A stretch of 64,000 bases of DNA, from positions 15,646,419 to 15,710,418 of the forward strand of contig NC_087076.1 of NCBI RefSeq assembly GCF_026151205.1, written 5' to 3'. Both the position numbers and the translations under genes were made by a program. The DNA comes from Bolinopsis microptera. Taxonomy: Eukaryota; Ctenophora; Tentaculata; Lobata; Bolinopsidae. A model generated the notes under the pieces. It worked only from the letters and a program-made list of their open reading frames with translations, was not told the DNA's origin and did no database searches. Below are positions 38,290 to 51,899 of the stretch, one piece after another (position 1 is the stretch's first letter; each line of letters starts with the position of its first letter).

Positions 38290-38878
38290 TTTGGCAGGTA
38301 GTTGATACACCTTTCACAAGCAAGAGCCACTTTGGTCTACTTCTGGTCATTTGACAAGCTGTGGTACCAGGGATCAGAGAGGAGTCAGATAACTGAGAAG
38401 AGAAAGATCAAACTCTACGACTCACTAGTAGTATCAGTGCTCCTGTACAACTGCTGCTGCTGCGCTGTACCTCAGCATGTTCTAGAGTCTGTAGATGTTG
38501 TTCAGAGAAAGCACCTCAAGCGCATCCTACACATGTATTGGCCTAGCTCAATATCTAACAAGGCCCTCTACGCTCGTACCTAGACCAGGCCCCTTTCCGA
38601 GAGTGGAAAAGGCACAGTGGACAATGCTAGGTCATGTTCTACGCAGTGACAACGACACGCCTGCCTACCAGTCTCTGTTATTTGCTACACTAGGATGTCA
38701 AACACTAAAGGAACGAGTGGGTAGACTCAGGACTAATTTGTATGATATTATTGTGAAAAAGGACCTATTTAAGAGAAAAATTTATTTGAAAAACGAAGAT
38801 GATTTTACCAACTTAGTGAACTTAGCAAGAGATAGAATAGGATGGAGGAGTTTATTTACTTTGAGACATATTGAATGA
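38290..38878 (+). mobile_element. Non-LTR retrotransposon RT 3' fragment, frameshifted
   Basis: Two overlapping frames (38302-38583 and 38495-38878) carry ITEKRKIKLYDSLVVSVLLY, LESVDVVQRKHLKRILHMYW and SSISNKALYART, then QWTMLGHVLRSDNDT. This is the usual order in the C-terminal part of LINE ORF2 proteins. The frame change and missing 5' part show a dead copy. Its 5' edge matches the fragment at 13366-13447. Confidence 0.85.
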
Positions 38879-39194
38879 AGGAGTCTTCGAAAGCGTAAAT
38901 AGGCCAGCACTTTGCTGAGCCTCTTTAGGTGCTCTTTTGTTTATATTATTATTATTATATTATAGATGTTATTATATATAATAATAATTCAAACTTTTAT
39001 ATTATAGTGGCACAACAACTTAAAATGCACAGGTGTGCCACGAAAACAGTTCAGGATACAATAAAACCTGAAAAAGCAACCCACATTTATATTCTAAACC
39101 AGATAAGGGTGATTAGACTTGATTCACTAAATAAACGATAATGTGTATGCATTTTCCAGTAGAACCAAATAAGGAAAACTAGGATAGAAAAATA

Positions 39195-39505
39195 TTAAGA
39201 TACAATATTATGAGCACGTTTGAAAAGAAATGTTTTCAGATACACTTTAAAAGAGTCCAATGTTGTACAATTCTTAATCTCAAATGGTAGTTCATTCCAT
39301 AATTTAGGGCCAACTTTCTGAAAAGATCTTTCTCCATAATGTGTATGCACTCTAGGTTCAGTCAAATAGATAAGATGATTATAGTTTGCAAATTTAAACA
39401 TTGTACTTGAATAATCTGGTCCCATGCCATTTAGACATTTATAAACAAGAAGTAATAACACCTTACTCAAGAAAACAACAAATTTTTTCAAGAAATATGG
39501 ACTGG
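39195..39505 (-). mobile_element. LINE RT C-terminal fragment, opposite orientation
   Basis: Encodes LLVYKCLNGMGPDYSS, then RSFQKVGPKLWNELPFEIKN and LDSFKVYLKTFLF, the C-terminal signature of CR1/Jockey-type elements (LWN.LP...FK..LK). The upstream part is missing. A GGCGGCGCTC-type repeat abuts its 5' end. Confidence 0.8.
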
Positions 39506-39930
39506 ACGGCGCTCGCCCTGTCAATCTGCCATATCGTCGTGAACACAAAAGCCTGAGTAGAGGACCTAGGTTACGCAACACCTATCATTATTACTTCAAG
39601 AAAATGAGGAAGCAAGAAGTAATTGCAAGTGCCGAATAGAGGCAATAAGTCCCGAGATTCTGTGCTATACCCAGTTAACATAAGAATAGATAAAATATCT
39701 TCAAATGCGATGACATACATTTGCCAACGACAGATTAAAAACAGAAACAACTCTGATTTGCGCAGTTAATATTTGAGCTGATAGTTTAGATAAGCCTCTT
39801 TTACCAAATGCATTAAACTTGATAATTATAATTTGCCTATACTATACGTGTTACTGGGCGGCGCTCAGCCTGTCATTCCGCCGAATCTTTATTATATGTT
39901 TATGAACATAATAGCCTGGGGTCCTCAAGT

Positions 39931-42510
39931 AATATACGTAATGGTCGTAGTAAGTGGGATGATGGACAATCTGCAATGAAAAAATATAACAGTGGTTTAC
40001 AATTTCGACAACGATAGCTGTGTTGATGACTTCAAAGTCAAGTTTGTGCAGCTTCGCATACATTGCTATACTACGACGCTATACTACAATTGACAGATGA
40101 TACATAAATGACACATAAATCATTGTATCTCTTATATGTTTCTAACCCAACTCCACTCAGATGATACTCGTCTAAATTTCTTCGAAGTAGCGCGCGCCGG
40201 GTCGTTTACAGTCCATTGATTAAAAGACACAGGTATGCACGCTGAATTTTAAACATAACATTTTTGATTAAAATTTAATTAAAAAATAAAAAGTATAATA
40301 TTCGAATTTTACGCCGAATTTATACATTTCAATGATGAAAGTGCATAAATTTCCAAACTAATAAAGCTTTTTATATAATAGTACTCAAATTTATGAATAG
40401 TACTGTACTCAAGTTTTAATAATTTGACGCTACGACGAGTTCATTACATGCTACGTAGTGCTATTATTCGATAACAACGAGTCAAATCTTTCGAAGCTAA
40501 TAATTGGTTTAATAAGCGGGACTGAAAAAGTAAAATGATCAAACATTTTCTATAATAAATACGACACTTCAATTTACAGAATTATGCTTGCTAGAGATAA
40601 GACAAAATATTATCAGACTATACATGCAGCATGAGTAACTGGTGGATAAGCCTTCGGTAAAAACGGATCCGGAAAAGTCAATGCGGCACTCGGGTCCTTG
40701 GTATTGTTGTCGGTATATTGTCCATTATCTACGTTCTGCTTTCGTAGTTTAAACAATAGTGAGTTCTAAATATACAGCTTTAAACCGATTAAGTATGAAT
40801 GAATGAAATACCTGACAATCCGCACTCTTATAATCCAAAAGCATGAGTAACTCGTAGTGATGTATGATTTCTAGAAACTTTAAATTAAATTTGGCGCTCA
40901 CAGGTCCTCATATCATGAATATGTGATCGCCGCATAAGGTTCTGTAAATGCGCAGGGCACCTTCAAGCTTAAATTATTCACCTTACTGAGGCAGTCAACC
41001 AACGCGCGGCTTTATTTTTATGATATGATATGTTTTGATTGTTATTAATAAATACCAAAATTTAAATTTGTTTTCCTAAAATTTGTTTTCCCTCTTAAAC
41101 AATTTATTTCGAAAATACAAAATATCAATAAAAACAATAAACAAGGATTTTTGCTCGATCATTTCATCATTGTATGCGCGGCTTATATTTAATTGACGAT
41201 GTCAATTCATGGCAGCTCGGCGCGGCACAGTAGCGCATCGCGCTACAAGGCTTATATTAATTTTTAAGTTATCCTGCATGTGCGCGCGCGTGAGGTTGAT
41301 CCAGCGTTACTAAAATCGAGCGCTACCTGACCAAGTCTTTCTGTCACTTACAATCGACTCAATTTGTAATACAACTTGCATTTTTTTCCCTACTCTTGCC
41401 GAAGGCAAAAAGATCGTAGGGAATAAGTAATCGGGTTTGGATATATGAGGTGGCCCGACGGTCCTACGGTGTCGACAAAAGTCTGCTCCTTCGCAATATA
41501 GACCACTCCCCTATAATTATGTGTATAAAAGGAGTCTATTTTGCGCGCGCGACGCTGGTTATGAGTTAATTAATTACAGGCATAGCAACCAGTTTTTGGT
41601 GCTTGACGACTGTTACAAACGGATCAATCATCAATATAGGTGTTATTTGTGTGAAACAATCTTAATAAATTACCGAGTGATAAAATTAAGCAAGTCAAAA
41701 CAAATAAAATTATGATGTCAGCTGATAAACTCGTGGCTGTGGGCTGATTATTTAACAGTTAATCGACACTGAATGGTAGAAAGCATTGGAATACATAGTT
41801 GAGAACAAATGTTACTTCACAGTTACATTTAAGAAGCAACTATAATATCAAGATTGTGGTATTCTTTTAAAGAATCCTATATCAAATAAAAGGCTCGAAA
41901 GTCGATGGTGCTGTGATGTGTCGAGTAAGAATCAAAATGTATTAGTTTATGTTAGATACAAATAATAACTAAGACGAGACAGCATATTTTATTACAGTCA
42001 ATAAGTTGGCATACGATGCAGTAATATGACGTGACATGATACGCATATCGTTATTGTTAACACGAAACAAAACCGCGCAAAGTATGAAATGATCTACAAC
42101 CAAACCATATACAGATCGACGGCGACACCTCAGATGCGCGCAGGATTTTTCAAGTTCTGCACGCCTAATATAATATAAACGTTTATTACATTGTACATGC
42201 GCCAAACACCTCTCTGGGATACAATAAAGTACAATTAAATTGTATGCAGTAGGGAAATTTGATCGTGCGTGGTGTTACCGCGGCGAAATTCTTGTTTTAA
42301 TTTGTTTGTCCTATCACGAGTTTTCGTTTTCTGTTGTCTTTCAGCCATGAAATTCAAACTGAATTCGATCGATTCTTGTACTGTCCTTATAATATGAAAA
42401 TTCCAAATCATAGTTTTGCAATGTTTTCACCTTTGCATATTACAGTATCTACTAAAAAGTTGAACATGAACATTTAATATGCACTTAAAGTATTTAGGAA
42501 ATCAGTGAGA
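39931..42510. other. Intergenic, no gene seen
   Basis: AT-rich spacer with no supported coding exon. GC-rich patches (gcgcgcgc) near 41285 and 41545 interrupt it, and a TATAAAAGG box occurs at 41524-41532. ORFs on either strand here lack recognisable motifs. Confidence 0.5.
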
Positions 42511-42582
42511 TGTTTGCTGACGATGATGTGATCACATTAAACCATTTTTCTTGCGACCCTACTTATCTTCTCGAAAATTATT
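42511..42582 (+). other. Probable 5' UTR exon with an upstream ORF
   Basis: ATG 42511 opens MFADDDVITLNHFSCDPTYL and runs to a strong donor, GTAAGT, at 42583. Joined to the acceptor before 42992, the frame stops within a few codons, out of frame with the CID start at 43007. It therefore looks like a leader exon carrying a uORF. Confidence 0.45.
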
Positions 42583-43006
42583 GTAAGTCAGTACTGATAC
42601 TTCACGATTCAACTAAAATGCAATAAAACTATCACAAAAGAGATTAACTATTAACTGTATATCAGAACTAACCACTCAATAATCGTGTTTTGACTAGAGT
42701 TTGTGAGTGAAGCGTATATTATTGCCCACGTTAACGGGCCTGTTTACAATTTATTAAATTATTAGCTATTTTAGATTTAATAATAATAATGTGAGTGAAT
42801 CCTCTCTAAAAACTATCTGATTTCATGGGATAAAAGAGGCAATCAATTTTCAATAGTTGTCAATTCAATGAGCTAGGTTTTCGAGAATATCATTCTCGAC
42901 ATTTTCGATTGTTTTGTTCATTGTTGATTTGATATCGATCATCATTATATAACTAAGCTGTACTTAAATAACGCTATTTCAAATTGCTCAGGTATGAAGG
43001 AATGAA

Positions 43007-46000
43007 ATGTTCATCAAAGATTCTTTCGTTGATCTACTGAATGAGCTTTCAGGTGCTCAGGAGAGTATCGAGAAAGTTTCTGTGTGGATACAACAATACC
43101 GAGATCAAGCACCTGTCATAGCCCAGGCATGGAAAAACTTCTATCTTGAAGGTACGTGTTTCTTATTCAAAAGGATTTTGCGAACTCCTACATTTTGATA
43201 AATGTATGTTTTGTTAATTTGGGTTGGGAATTATCATCACCATCGTTTTCGCCGTCCCCTAATTAGTAAGTACAGCTATATTTCAGCTTATCAGAGTATC
43301 AGAGCATCAGACATATTTATTTTTTGATTTTTCGGAATTGACTGCAAAATGATGCCCATTTTTGCCAATTTATTCCTCAACTTTTAGTCTAACGGAATTC
43401 CCACCGCCTCCCCATGTCTACATTTACACCCTTACTACCAGTACAATCACAATATCGCTGACTCTGAAACCACACTGTTTATTTCGGAAAATAGACAATT
43501 TACTTAGTGATCAGTGTACTGTCTGAATTATTGAAATTTGAATTGACAACACAGATTTATTAAGTGGTATGGGAAAGGAGCTGCACCATCAATCAACAAA
43601 ATATGTAAGTACGAATCATTGTAGATAATACTTTCATGATAATAGTTTTATGAAATCATGAGTCCTTTCGTTTTCAGCGACTCAGGAGAAAAAGTTGACT
43701 CTTTTGTTCCTCGTGAACGATGTACTGCAACACAGCAAACGGAAAGGACCTCAGTTCGTCGATGCATTTGGTCATATTCTTCCCAAGTGTATGTCTGAAT
43801 GCAAGAATGCTGAGTCCAAGTCTCAGATTGAACGCATGCTCGACATTTGGGAATCCAGAGAAGTCTTCCACAAGCACATTATCAGCGCTATGAAGTACAA
43901 TTTAGGTTTGTTCTCTCAACTGTTTGACAGCTTTAAGTAATAACTGAATAATTCGCTAGGGAATTATAATATACGTACATTTAGTTAACCTCATCATGGA
44001 CAATTGACATCCCTACATTGTAAGTACAAATAACAATCCGTCAGATGAGATTGGGATGGACGAGACTTATGTTAAGTTGACAGACCTAATGGATTCGCTC
44101 GACCTGCTGCGTTCTCACGAGAAGAAATCTTCTGAGGTGCTCACCAAACTGAGTCACCGTCTGGATACCACAGATTTTGCTAATGCCTTCAATGTGACAA
44201 GTAAGTCGTGATTATCTTCAGAAGTTTGAGATGAACTGTTACTTCAGAGTCTCTTTTCTCCAAAAGCTGCAGGTAAATTGAGTTGATATTCTAAAATCAA
44301 TACCACATCTAGGCAGGAAAGAAGGAGATAAATATGCAGCTGATTTCGACGAAACAGCTCACTTCCTCGATCAGTACTGTTCTTGTCTCCTGAAGCAGAC
44401 TGAAGCTCGCAGTGAGATGATAAAGAAGGTAAACAGTACCATGTTTCAGATGGAAAAGGCTGAGGAAACCATCAAAACTCAAGACAAGGTAAAGTTCGTT
44501 ATTACTGCTCTGATAAGTGTCATTTTAGTTCAAGTTTCAGGTTCTTTGAGAAACAACTTTTTCTTCACCATTTAGCTATTGTATTTATGAATATGTTAAA
44601 CCGAATTTTAGTTCATTTAATATTTTCTCGCTTATTTTAGCCCATTTAACTTTGTTGTCTAGCAACATGCTTTCCTGGGCAATGATCTTGTATTACATAG
44701 CTACAGGTTGGTTAGGCTGCTAGTTAAGGATTAGCTGCCCAATAGCATGCCGGGTATAAAACATGAATGATAACATAACAAATCTCAGGAGTACAAGGAC
44801 CAGCAAGGAACCTTAGTCCGAACTAGAAAAGCAATCACTTCCCGCCTCATGCTCATAGACGAGGGAAAAGTGAACTTTGGAGACGAAAGTCCCGATCGAG
44901 AAGAGATCGAGAATCTTACCAGCGAAGAGGAGGATGTGGATATTGAGGGGATGGAAATCGTCGAGTGAGTAGATTATTTTTATTTTAATGAGATCTTTTA
45001 TACTTTCAAATTTATTATGAAGACACTAGTGACACTACACATGTTATTTCCGAACAGTTCTTGTGATTTACCATTTCATGTCACGTTCACTGCCATTCGT
45101 ACATCTTAAAATTGAAAACCTTATCTCTTAAAAATAATCGGCGCGGTAATTGATGTTAAAAGACAAAACTGAACTATAATGCTCATGTGAAACATCTCAC
45201 AACATAGCTGTCAGAAAAGAAACATCTTGTGGATTGTTCCCGTTCGGTGTTAGTTCTTAATCAGCATTTTTCGATACATCATAGTAAAGGAAGTATAACC
45301 GCGGAAACTATATTTAGTTTCATGCAACAAAACGACCCAAAATAACAATTAGCTATCACGATGGACCTTTTCTTGTTGATCATGCTCAATAACTTGTTCC
45401 ACTGCAGTTGTAAATATAATATTATGTCGATTGATGTGTCATGGCGAAGAAAGTCGTTTTTTCTTGGCAGTGGCAATTAACTGTTGATTGGAATTGAGTT
45501 TAGTTTAGTTTCATAACTAAGAGAGTAGTTCTTAAGGAAAGAGTTCCCAGAGCTGAGTTACTTTTGCATTTACAATTTTAGTCATCTTCTTACCGATAAC
45601 TCTATTAATTTCAAGTATTTATTTTGTGTTCTCGCATCCATATTTTAAAGTTAAAAAAAGCAATACTCTGCCTTTAAAAGGAGTAAAAAATATGCAAATA
45701 CATACGTGTTACCATGAAGCGTGTCGTTTTGTATATTTGTCTTAGTTTTGTGACTTAGTTTCCAATTTTATTGCTATTTCAGTAATTGTTAAAGTGACTG
45801 ACATTTACGTCAAATCTGTCAAATCTATTACTTCTAACTCTCTCTGAAACTTTGTTGCTCGTTCGTGTGTGTAGTTCCAAGAAATTGGTTTTTCTTGGAA
45901 TTTGTTTTTCTTGGAACAATTTTTAAGTGTTTCAATCTATATCATTTAACCCTAAATTGACGATTCCCAAATCGTATAAAAGCCACTGCAGCCTTTATAA

Positions 46001-49000
46001 CTGCCCTAGTTATAACTAGTTATATCTATTAATGCCCGAAAGTTAACTATTTACTACCTAGCTCTAGCAGTACTTCAGCTTCATTAAAATATAATTATCA
46101 TATTTAGGAATTAGGGTTGCTTATTAACGTAGTACTTGCACTGTAATTATATTTTGGGTTGATTATTTTAGCAGTAATCGACTCTCTAAGTTTCTTGCCA
46201 GTGCTTTAATCATCTGTTTACTTGGATTGTGGCTTACCAAGCTCCTTTTATTTTCGTGATAGCTCGCAAATTTTAGTGTAATTGTTTTTTAGCAGCTAAA
46301 AGTTGTGATGCTGATCATTTCTACTTGTTTAAATAAAGTTGAATAATCTAAATATAGGACATTTTACCTCACGACCTTCTGTCGTGAACTACAATTTGTA
46401 ATTAGAATTGAATAGGGATTATTTAGTTTAAGGAATGCGGATTTCAATCGCCCCAAGACATCGACCATGGCCCTTTCGGTCCTTTAAATTAGTACAATAT
46501 ATATACATAATATTATATAATGTGTACTTCAAACTCTTTTACATTCATTGTTTGTACATTAACATTTAGCAATGACCTTATACTGACATACAGTAAATTA
46601 TGATTACATGCAGTTATCCTTACATAGAAATAACCATAAGTCCGCCAGACTATTAAGATTGCAGCGGACAGAAGATTCTGCTAAATTTCAGTTTCAGATT
46701 CTACACATATTATTTAAATGCATACTTATACAAGACTGTTGACTAGTCTTGCCAATCCTACTTATTGCACAGCAGATGAGTGGAGTATTACAAACTCTGA
46801 CACGGGTTCAAATCTGCCTATTTTCTTGCTTTAAACTTGTGAACAATCTAATTCGTCTAGTACTAATTTTCCACATTTAGACCTTTTCCGTTTGATAATT
46901 TTTCATTCTGTTATTGAATTATTAATATCCAAATTATACTCAATCAACTTCGTGTAACCGGCTACTCAGTAGACTAGAAGGTTAAAAGTAGTTGACTGAA
47001 TCTACTGCTTTAAAGTATAATTTTGATTAACTACAGGGGCAAAATTCAGTGCACATACGTTTGCATCGGATCATATAACATGGCCATGTTTCATATTTGG
47101 GACCTATAACTTGATAGAAGGAATGCTACTCATTTGACGATTCCGTCGCCAAAATTTGAATTCGATTTTTAGAGGCCACATCCAATCAACACTGAATTGC
47201 TTTAAATACTCGTGTTTGTAGACCTGCTAGAAATTAGGCTTTCTGCACGATTCCCATAGTGCAGATCTAGTGTCAACCCAATCATCTGATCCCACGTAAT
47301 AGCTGGAGCTCCAATGTTTTCAGGATAAGTTTATCTTAAAAATTTATCTTAAAAGGCCAAACATAATATATTACAATTTGACTCGACCTGATCATTCAAA
47401 ATATCTGAAAAACGCAAAATTGAACGTTAATTCGGAAAAAATGAAGATTGTTATTATTTGATTTGATATATTCGTCAAATGAGTGATAATAGCAAGTTAA
47501 ACATTATGTTTATAATTAACATTATGTAATATGTATGTGTAATGACCCCTGTAGTTCGCAATCCTGCTTAATTAACATTAATTGTTTGCTTGTATCGTTG
47601 TTGAAACATTAAACGATTTTAATTTTACATGTTTTCGAAACTGTCGTGAGAGCGTTTCTCATATTTATGTCCATAATCTGAATGCTTGTCAATACATGTT
47701 TAATGTTCTTATCAATGAACAGATTCTTATGTTTCTGTGTCATTACTGTTGCATTGTTAATATTAGTTAATTAACAACTTAGTAGTAAACATTTAGGATT
47801 GCTTAGCAGGATATATACATTCCTTTGTTGTAAGGGCGTCGGCCTCCTGAAATATAAACAATTATTAAATTCACTGTGCTGTCCTGTAATGAGCTATTGT
47901 AAATAAGCCACAATTTTAAGAGTTACTGATCAGACTGGTGAAAAAAAGGTTATAGCACAATCTTGAATCTGCAGTGGCAAACAATTATTATGTAACTTTA
48001 GAAGCAACCCTAATTAAGATAAAAATGTTTGTATTTTCTTGCAAAAGTTTACGTTTTGAATCTATCTAACTTTACTTTTGCAGGTATCAAAAGCTGGACA
48101 GATTGGACAGTGATGGCGTCCTTTTTGCACGCTTTGCCTCATTTTGCTTCAACATAGAGAGCAATTCCATCTTCCAATCCATTCTTGAACAATATGACTT
48201 CTGCAAAGAATGTTGCCCTGTTGAGTGGGTCTGTGTCGTTTACATTTCGATAAGGATGATTCTGCATGCTTTCATGAAGAAACGCAAACTCAGTCGACTT
48301 CGTGACATTGGAGTATCTCCCAAGATCAGAAAATCTTCACACCTCAGTAAGATTGGCACCTTTCATGATGTAAGTTTTGTGGTGCGCTCACTTTCGGTGA
48401 ACCAAGTTTTCATGATGAACGGAAGGTATGGCCCTAGTTTACCGCAAGCCAATTCGAACACTTCTAATCCTGGAAATTATGGTCCTAGACTTCCAAATAC
48501 AATGAATCACGACGTCTTTCACCCAGAAATACCTCAACAATCTGCTCAAAAGTTTGGACCATCTCTTCCAATTGGTACATCCTCTGGGAATTTTGGGCCT
48601 CCTCTACCGAATTTCCAGAGAAGTGGTGGTATGTTTGGACCAGGTATACCTGTGAGGCCCACATTGCCAGAAACTTTAAACAACTTAGTGAATAATCCTG
48701 ACAAGTTTGGACCTCCTCTTCCCATACAATCATATCCGATATATAGACCTACTCTTCCTTCTGCTCCAGTATTTTCATCCTTTCCCGGAAATTCTGCTGC
48801 TAACAATGAACAGTTCAAGCAGCCTGCGGATGATATCCAGAAAGACAAGATCATCATATCTCAAAGTGATGACATTCAACCTGTTCCTGTTCCTGAAAAC
48901 TGCCACACAACTATAGAGAGACTATTTCAGCTCTACAATACTGAGCCTGTGGTCCTTCCAAGCAAAACTAATTTGCAGGATGTATTTGGGGGGAATGCTA

Positions 49001-50202
49001 GAGGTTTTGATCCATCTGATGACAAGATTGAACCAAAGATTATTTCCCAAAGTTTGGAATTGCTTCCTAACAAGGAGCACCAGCCTGAAGAACCAATTGA
49101 AGATCCTCCAACCTCAAATAACCCTATCTCTAATGTTCTTGAACCAATTCTTAAAGCATACATTGGTTCATTCCAACCACCTACATTCAGTTTGTTTCCT
49201 TCAGATGTAGTCAATGCTGTGATTAAGGGAAAGCCAGATAAAAGTGACTCTAATGCAGATCAGAAGGGTGCTCATCCAGAGCAACCTGCCCATTCTCCTC
49301 GGCATCGACATAATTCTCCACCACGGCAGCGGCAGCGGACTCCTCCACGGCAGCGGCAGCAGACTCCTCCAAGACAACGGTCTCCTCCAAGACAACGGTC
49401 TCCTCCAAGACAACGGTCTCCTCCAAGAAAACGGTCTCCTCCACGTCAGCGGACTCCACCTCGCCAGAGGACTCCCCCACGACATCGGGTTTCTCCACGA
49501 CAGAAATCTCCTAATCGACAGCGTTCCCCTCCGAGACAACGCTCTCCCAGGCGAGAAAAGTCTCCTCACCGCAGACGCTCCCCTCATCGTGATCGTAGAC
49601 ATTCTTCACATCGTAGACAATCCCCAGCACGAGATACAAATTTTGATAGGTCAAGATCAGAAAGTGGGAGACAGTCTGATCGGGATAGAGCTCCAGATAA
49701 ACATGGTCCAATGATGGGGGACCCATTAGTTCTGGGACCTCCAATGTCATCCCCGAATATTATGCCTCCAAATAATATGCAACAAAACAGGTTCGGGCCT
49801 CCTATGCCACCAAACAACATATCACCCGTTAGATTTGGCCCTCCCATGCCAAGAGGTAATATGCAAGCTGGTAGATTTGGTCCCCCTATTCCTAATAATA
49901 TGCAAGGGGAACGGTTTGGTCCTCCAATGCCATCAAATAATATGCAGCATAATCGATTTGGTCCACCAATGCCACCAAATGATATGGGGAATATGCAGGG
50001 ACCTAACAATTTTGGGGCCTTTCAGCCACCTGGCAACCGTTTTCCACCTGGAATGAACCAGAATTTCCCTCAAAGACCAGGAATGGGAGGTTCTGGTCCA
50101 ATGAACAACATGATGGGAAATCCTCAATTCAACAGAGGTTTTAATCCTCAGCAAAGAATGATGCAACGTGGTCCTGGTCCATTTCGACCTAGAGGGATGT
50201 AG
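43007..50202 (+). CDS. RPRD-type CID protein with RS-like and FGPPMP-repeat tail, 7 coding exons
   Basis: RPRD/Rtt103 proteins bind the phosphorylated RNA polymerase II C-terminal domain in the nucleus. Exons: 43007-43151, 43555-43604, 43686-43905, 44045-44200, 44313-44488, 44789-44964, 48084-50202. Phases agree, giving about 1,013 aa. ATG 43007 follows an in-frame TGA; a four-codon uORF (ATG 42994) precedes it. The N-terminus is a CID (LLNELSGAQESIEKVSVWIQ, KKLTLLFLVNDVLQHSKRKG, ERMLDIWESREVF), followed by a coiled-coil region in exons 4-6 as in RPRD1/2. Exon 7 opens with an odd hydrophobic stretch (48.1-48.4 kb) that may be a retained intron. Then come FGPPLP motifs, an RQRSPP-rich segment (49.3-49.65 kb) and FGPPMPPNN repeats. 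Length and tail recall RPRD2 more than RPRD1. Exon 3 has two acceptors 8 nt apart; only 43686 keeps frame. Confidence 0.85.
44965..48083. other. Long intron of the CID gene
   Basis: A 3.1-kb AT-rich intron, much longer than the others in this gene. A B-box-like gggttcaaatctgcc at about 46806 follows a loosely A-box-like stretch and may be a tRNA-derived SINE remnant. No coding exon was recognised. Confidence 0.45.
49318..49650 (+). repeat. Coding minisatellite: RQRSPP repeats
   Basis: Repeated 18-bp units (ccaagacaacggtctcct and variants) encode a run of Arg-Gln-Arg-Ser/Thr-Pro-Pro units. They pass into Arg/Ser-rich sequence (HRRRSPHRDRRHSSHRR). This is an RS-like region inside exon 7 of the CID gene. 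Confidence 0.9.
49770..50000 (+). repeat. Coding repeat: NNMQ..RFGPPMP units
   Basis: Six or so degenerate units of 14-16 codons, each containing RFGPPMP or RFGPPIP followed by an NN(M/I) step, form the C-terminal tail of the CID protein. Confidence 0.85.
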
Positions 50203-50228
50203 ATTTTCATGATTGTGATGATTCAGAT

Positions 50229-50234
50229 AATAAA
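50229..50234 (+). promoter_or_regulatory. Polyadenylation signal AATAAA
   Basis: Canonical AATAAA 27 nt after the stop codon of the CID gene. It supports a transcript end here, even though a related coding block follows. Confidence 0.6.
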
Positions 50235-50800
50235 TTATTTGTGACTTTAGCCAAGTACAGCTTTTCATCTTTATTAGAATATTATAATCAGTACAAGATA
50301 ACTGAAGACAATTAACGTGCTATCAGAATTTTCTGCTGGAATCTAATGATGTTTTTTTCTAAGAAGTAAGGAGTCTTATTTCATTAAAATAATTGCATTG
50401 CTGGTTATTCTTTGTATTTTTTTAAGTACAATGTAAATTATTTAGTATTACTGTGTCCCACTGTTTGTAACAAAGTACGTTTTACAATCTTGAACACAAA
50501 CATTTATGGAGAAATACCTTCCAAAGTTCCAAGAAAATTCAGTAATTCTGCATTTCTGCAATCTTAGTTTACTAAATACAGAACTGCATAATAAATTGAT
50601 CAAACCCGCTAGGCAAAATTTGTAAGATTCTTTAAACCAAATCAAACCTTTATCTTAAGTAAAAGTATTCCATCGAAACACAGGTGTAATGTCACGTTAA
50701 TTTTAGCACTAAACCTGATTCCAGTAATATTTGACAGCGTAATTCTACGAAGCTATGTCGGGCTCCTTGGATAGTACCATATTTTCATGATCAGTCATGT

Positions 50801-50840
50801 TATCAGAATGTATCAGAATGTATCAGAATGTATCAGAATG
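50801..50840. repeat. Four perfect 10-bp repeats (tatcagaatg)
   Basis: Exact tandem tetramer of tatcagaatg, in the spacer between the two low-complexity coding blocks. Confidence 0.95.
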
Positions 50841-51257
50841 TACAGTGTCGCTTTTAAATTCGGATTTAAATTGGGGCAAATAGTTCTCGAAAATAGCCAG
50901 TTAAATTTTTTTTGGGACAACTTAACCAAGTACTTAATCAAACACACAATTGTTTACGATTTCGCTTTCTTGATGCTTTGCTTGTATGTTGCACAATTAT
51001 TTGTATTTATTGGATGCTTTTGGGTTGATTTAATTTTTTGTTAAGTCAGCTTGGTGGTTAATTTTGTTACAGTGCCACACTCTTGGAGAGACAATGGGGC
51101 TTTCAAACCGTATTCATCCACCATGACCCGTCCTTGAAACTGAAAGACAGGGCCCGGCTGGGGCCATGGGTTGAATTATAGACGGCTGGGACTACATGTT
51201 TTTGCTGTGCTGCATCATTCAGTAAAATTTGTGATTTCTAAATGATGCTGCTGGCAG

Positions 51258-51899
51258 GGGAGAGAAAAGGATATCGACAAGTAAGAATTTTAATATTTCT
51301 CAAAAATATATATTTTGAATAATATTATATCTACTTTTCATCTTAAAGAAAAATTCCATTTTGTTTTTCCATTTTTCCCCACGATTGCTCTTCAATTCTT
51401 CTTCACATAATATTATCATTTACCAGCTCATTTTCAGATTTTCGTGACTGTGGTACAATAACAGTCTTGACGGTTAACCCAGTACAAGTAAGTAACATCT
51501 TAAAACTTTAATTAATCTTGATCTCTGATTCATTTGGACCAACATTATATTTTCGTTTTAAGTAATCGGTGATTAATTGACTGATTTATCACAGCCGAGT
51601 ATTGCAAGAAGAAGATTAACGATTCTGTTTGAGAGGTAAAGCAACTTTACTTAGATTATCTTGATTTTTGCGTTTGAATATCAGATTATACATTTATGTA
51701 CTTCCATCTAAAGAAACTGCTCATAGCATAGAAATCTTTCAGATAATTAAACCGTGGCAGCTGTTTCCTAATGTATGCATTCCATGTTTTCAGGTTCCCA
51801 AGGCTATATGCACCTAAAACGCAGACAGGACTTTATCTCAAGTCTCGATAGTTGGATGAATCTTATTTAAAAAGGACTTCTCCTTCATCTACACATCAA
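51258..51899 (+). other. Chain of four small exon-like segments
   Basis: Segments 51258-51280, 51438-51487, 51595-51635 and 51794-51899 are bounded by AG acceptors and GTAAG or GTAAA donors. They join in one frame (FRDCGTITVLTVNPVQ, SIARRRLTILFER, FPRLYAPKTQTGLYLKSR) up to TAG at 51849. No ATG precedes in frame. They may be cassette or alternative 3' exons of the CID locus, or non-coding leader exons of the next block. The protein is not recognised. Confidence 0.4.

Noticed and set aside
46740-46830. tRNA gene or tRNA-derived SINE
   Set aside because: B-box-like motif is present but no cloverleaf or clear A-box could be drawn.
49201-50268. Many long ORFs on the minus strand and other frames
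   Set aside because: Shadows of the Arg/Pro/Gly repeats in the plus-strand exon.
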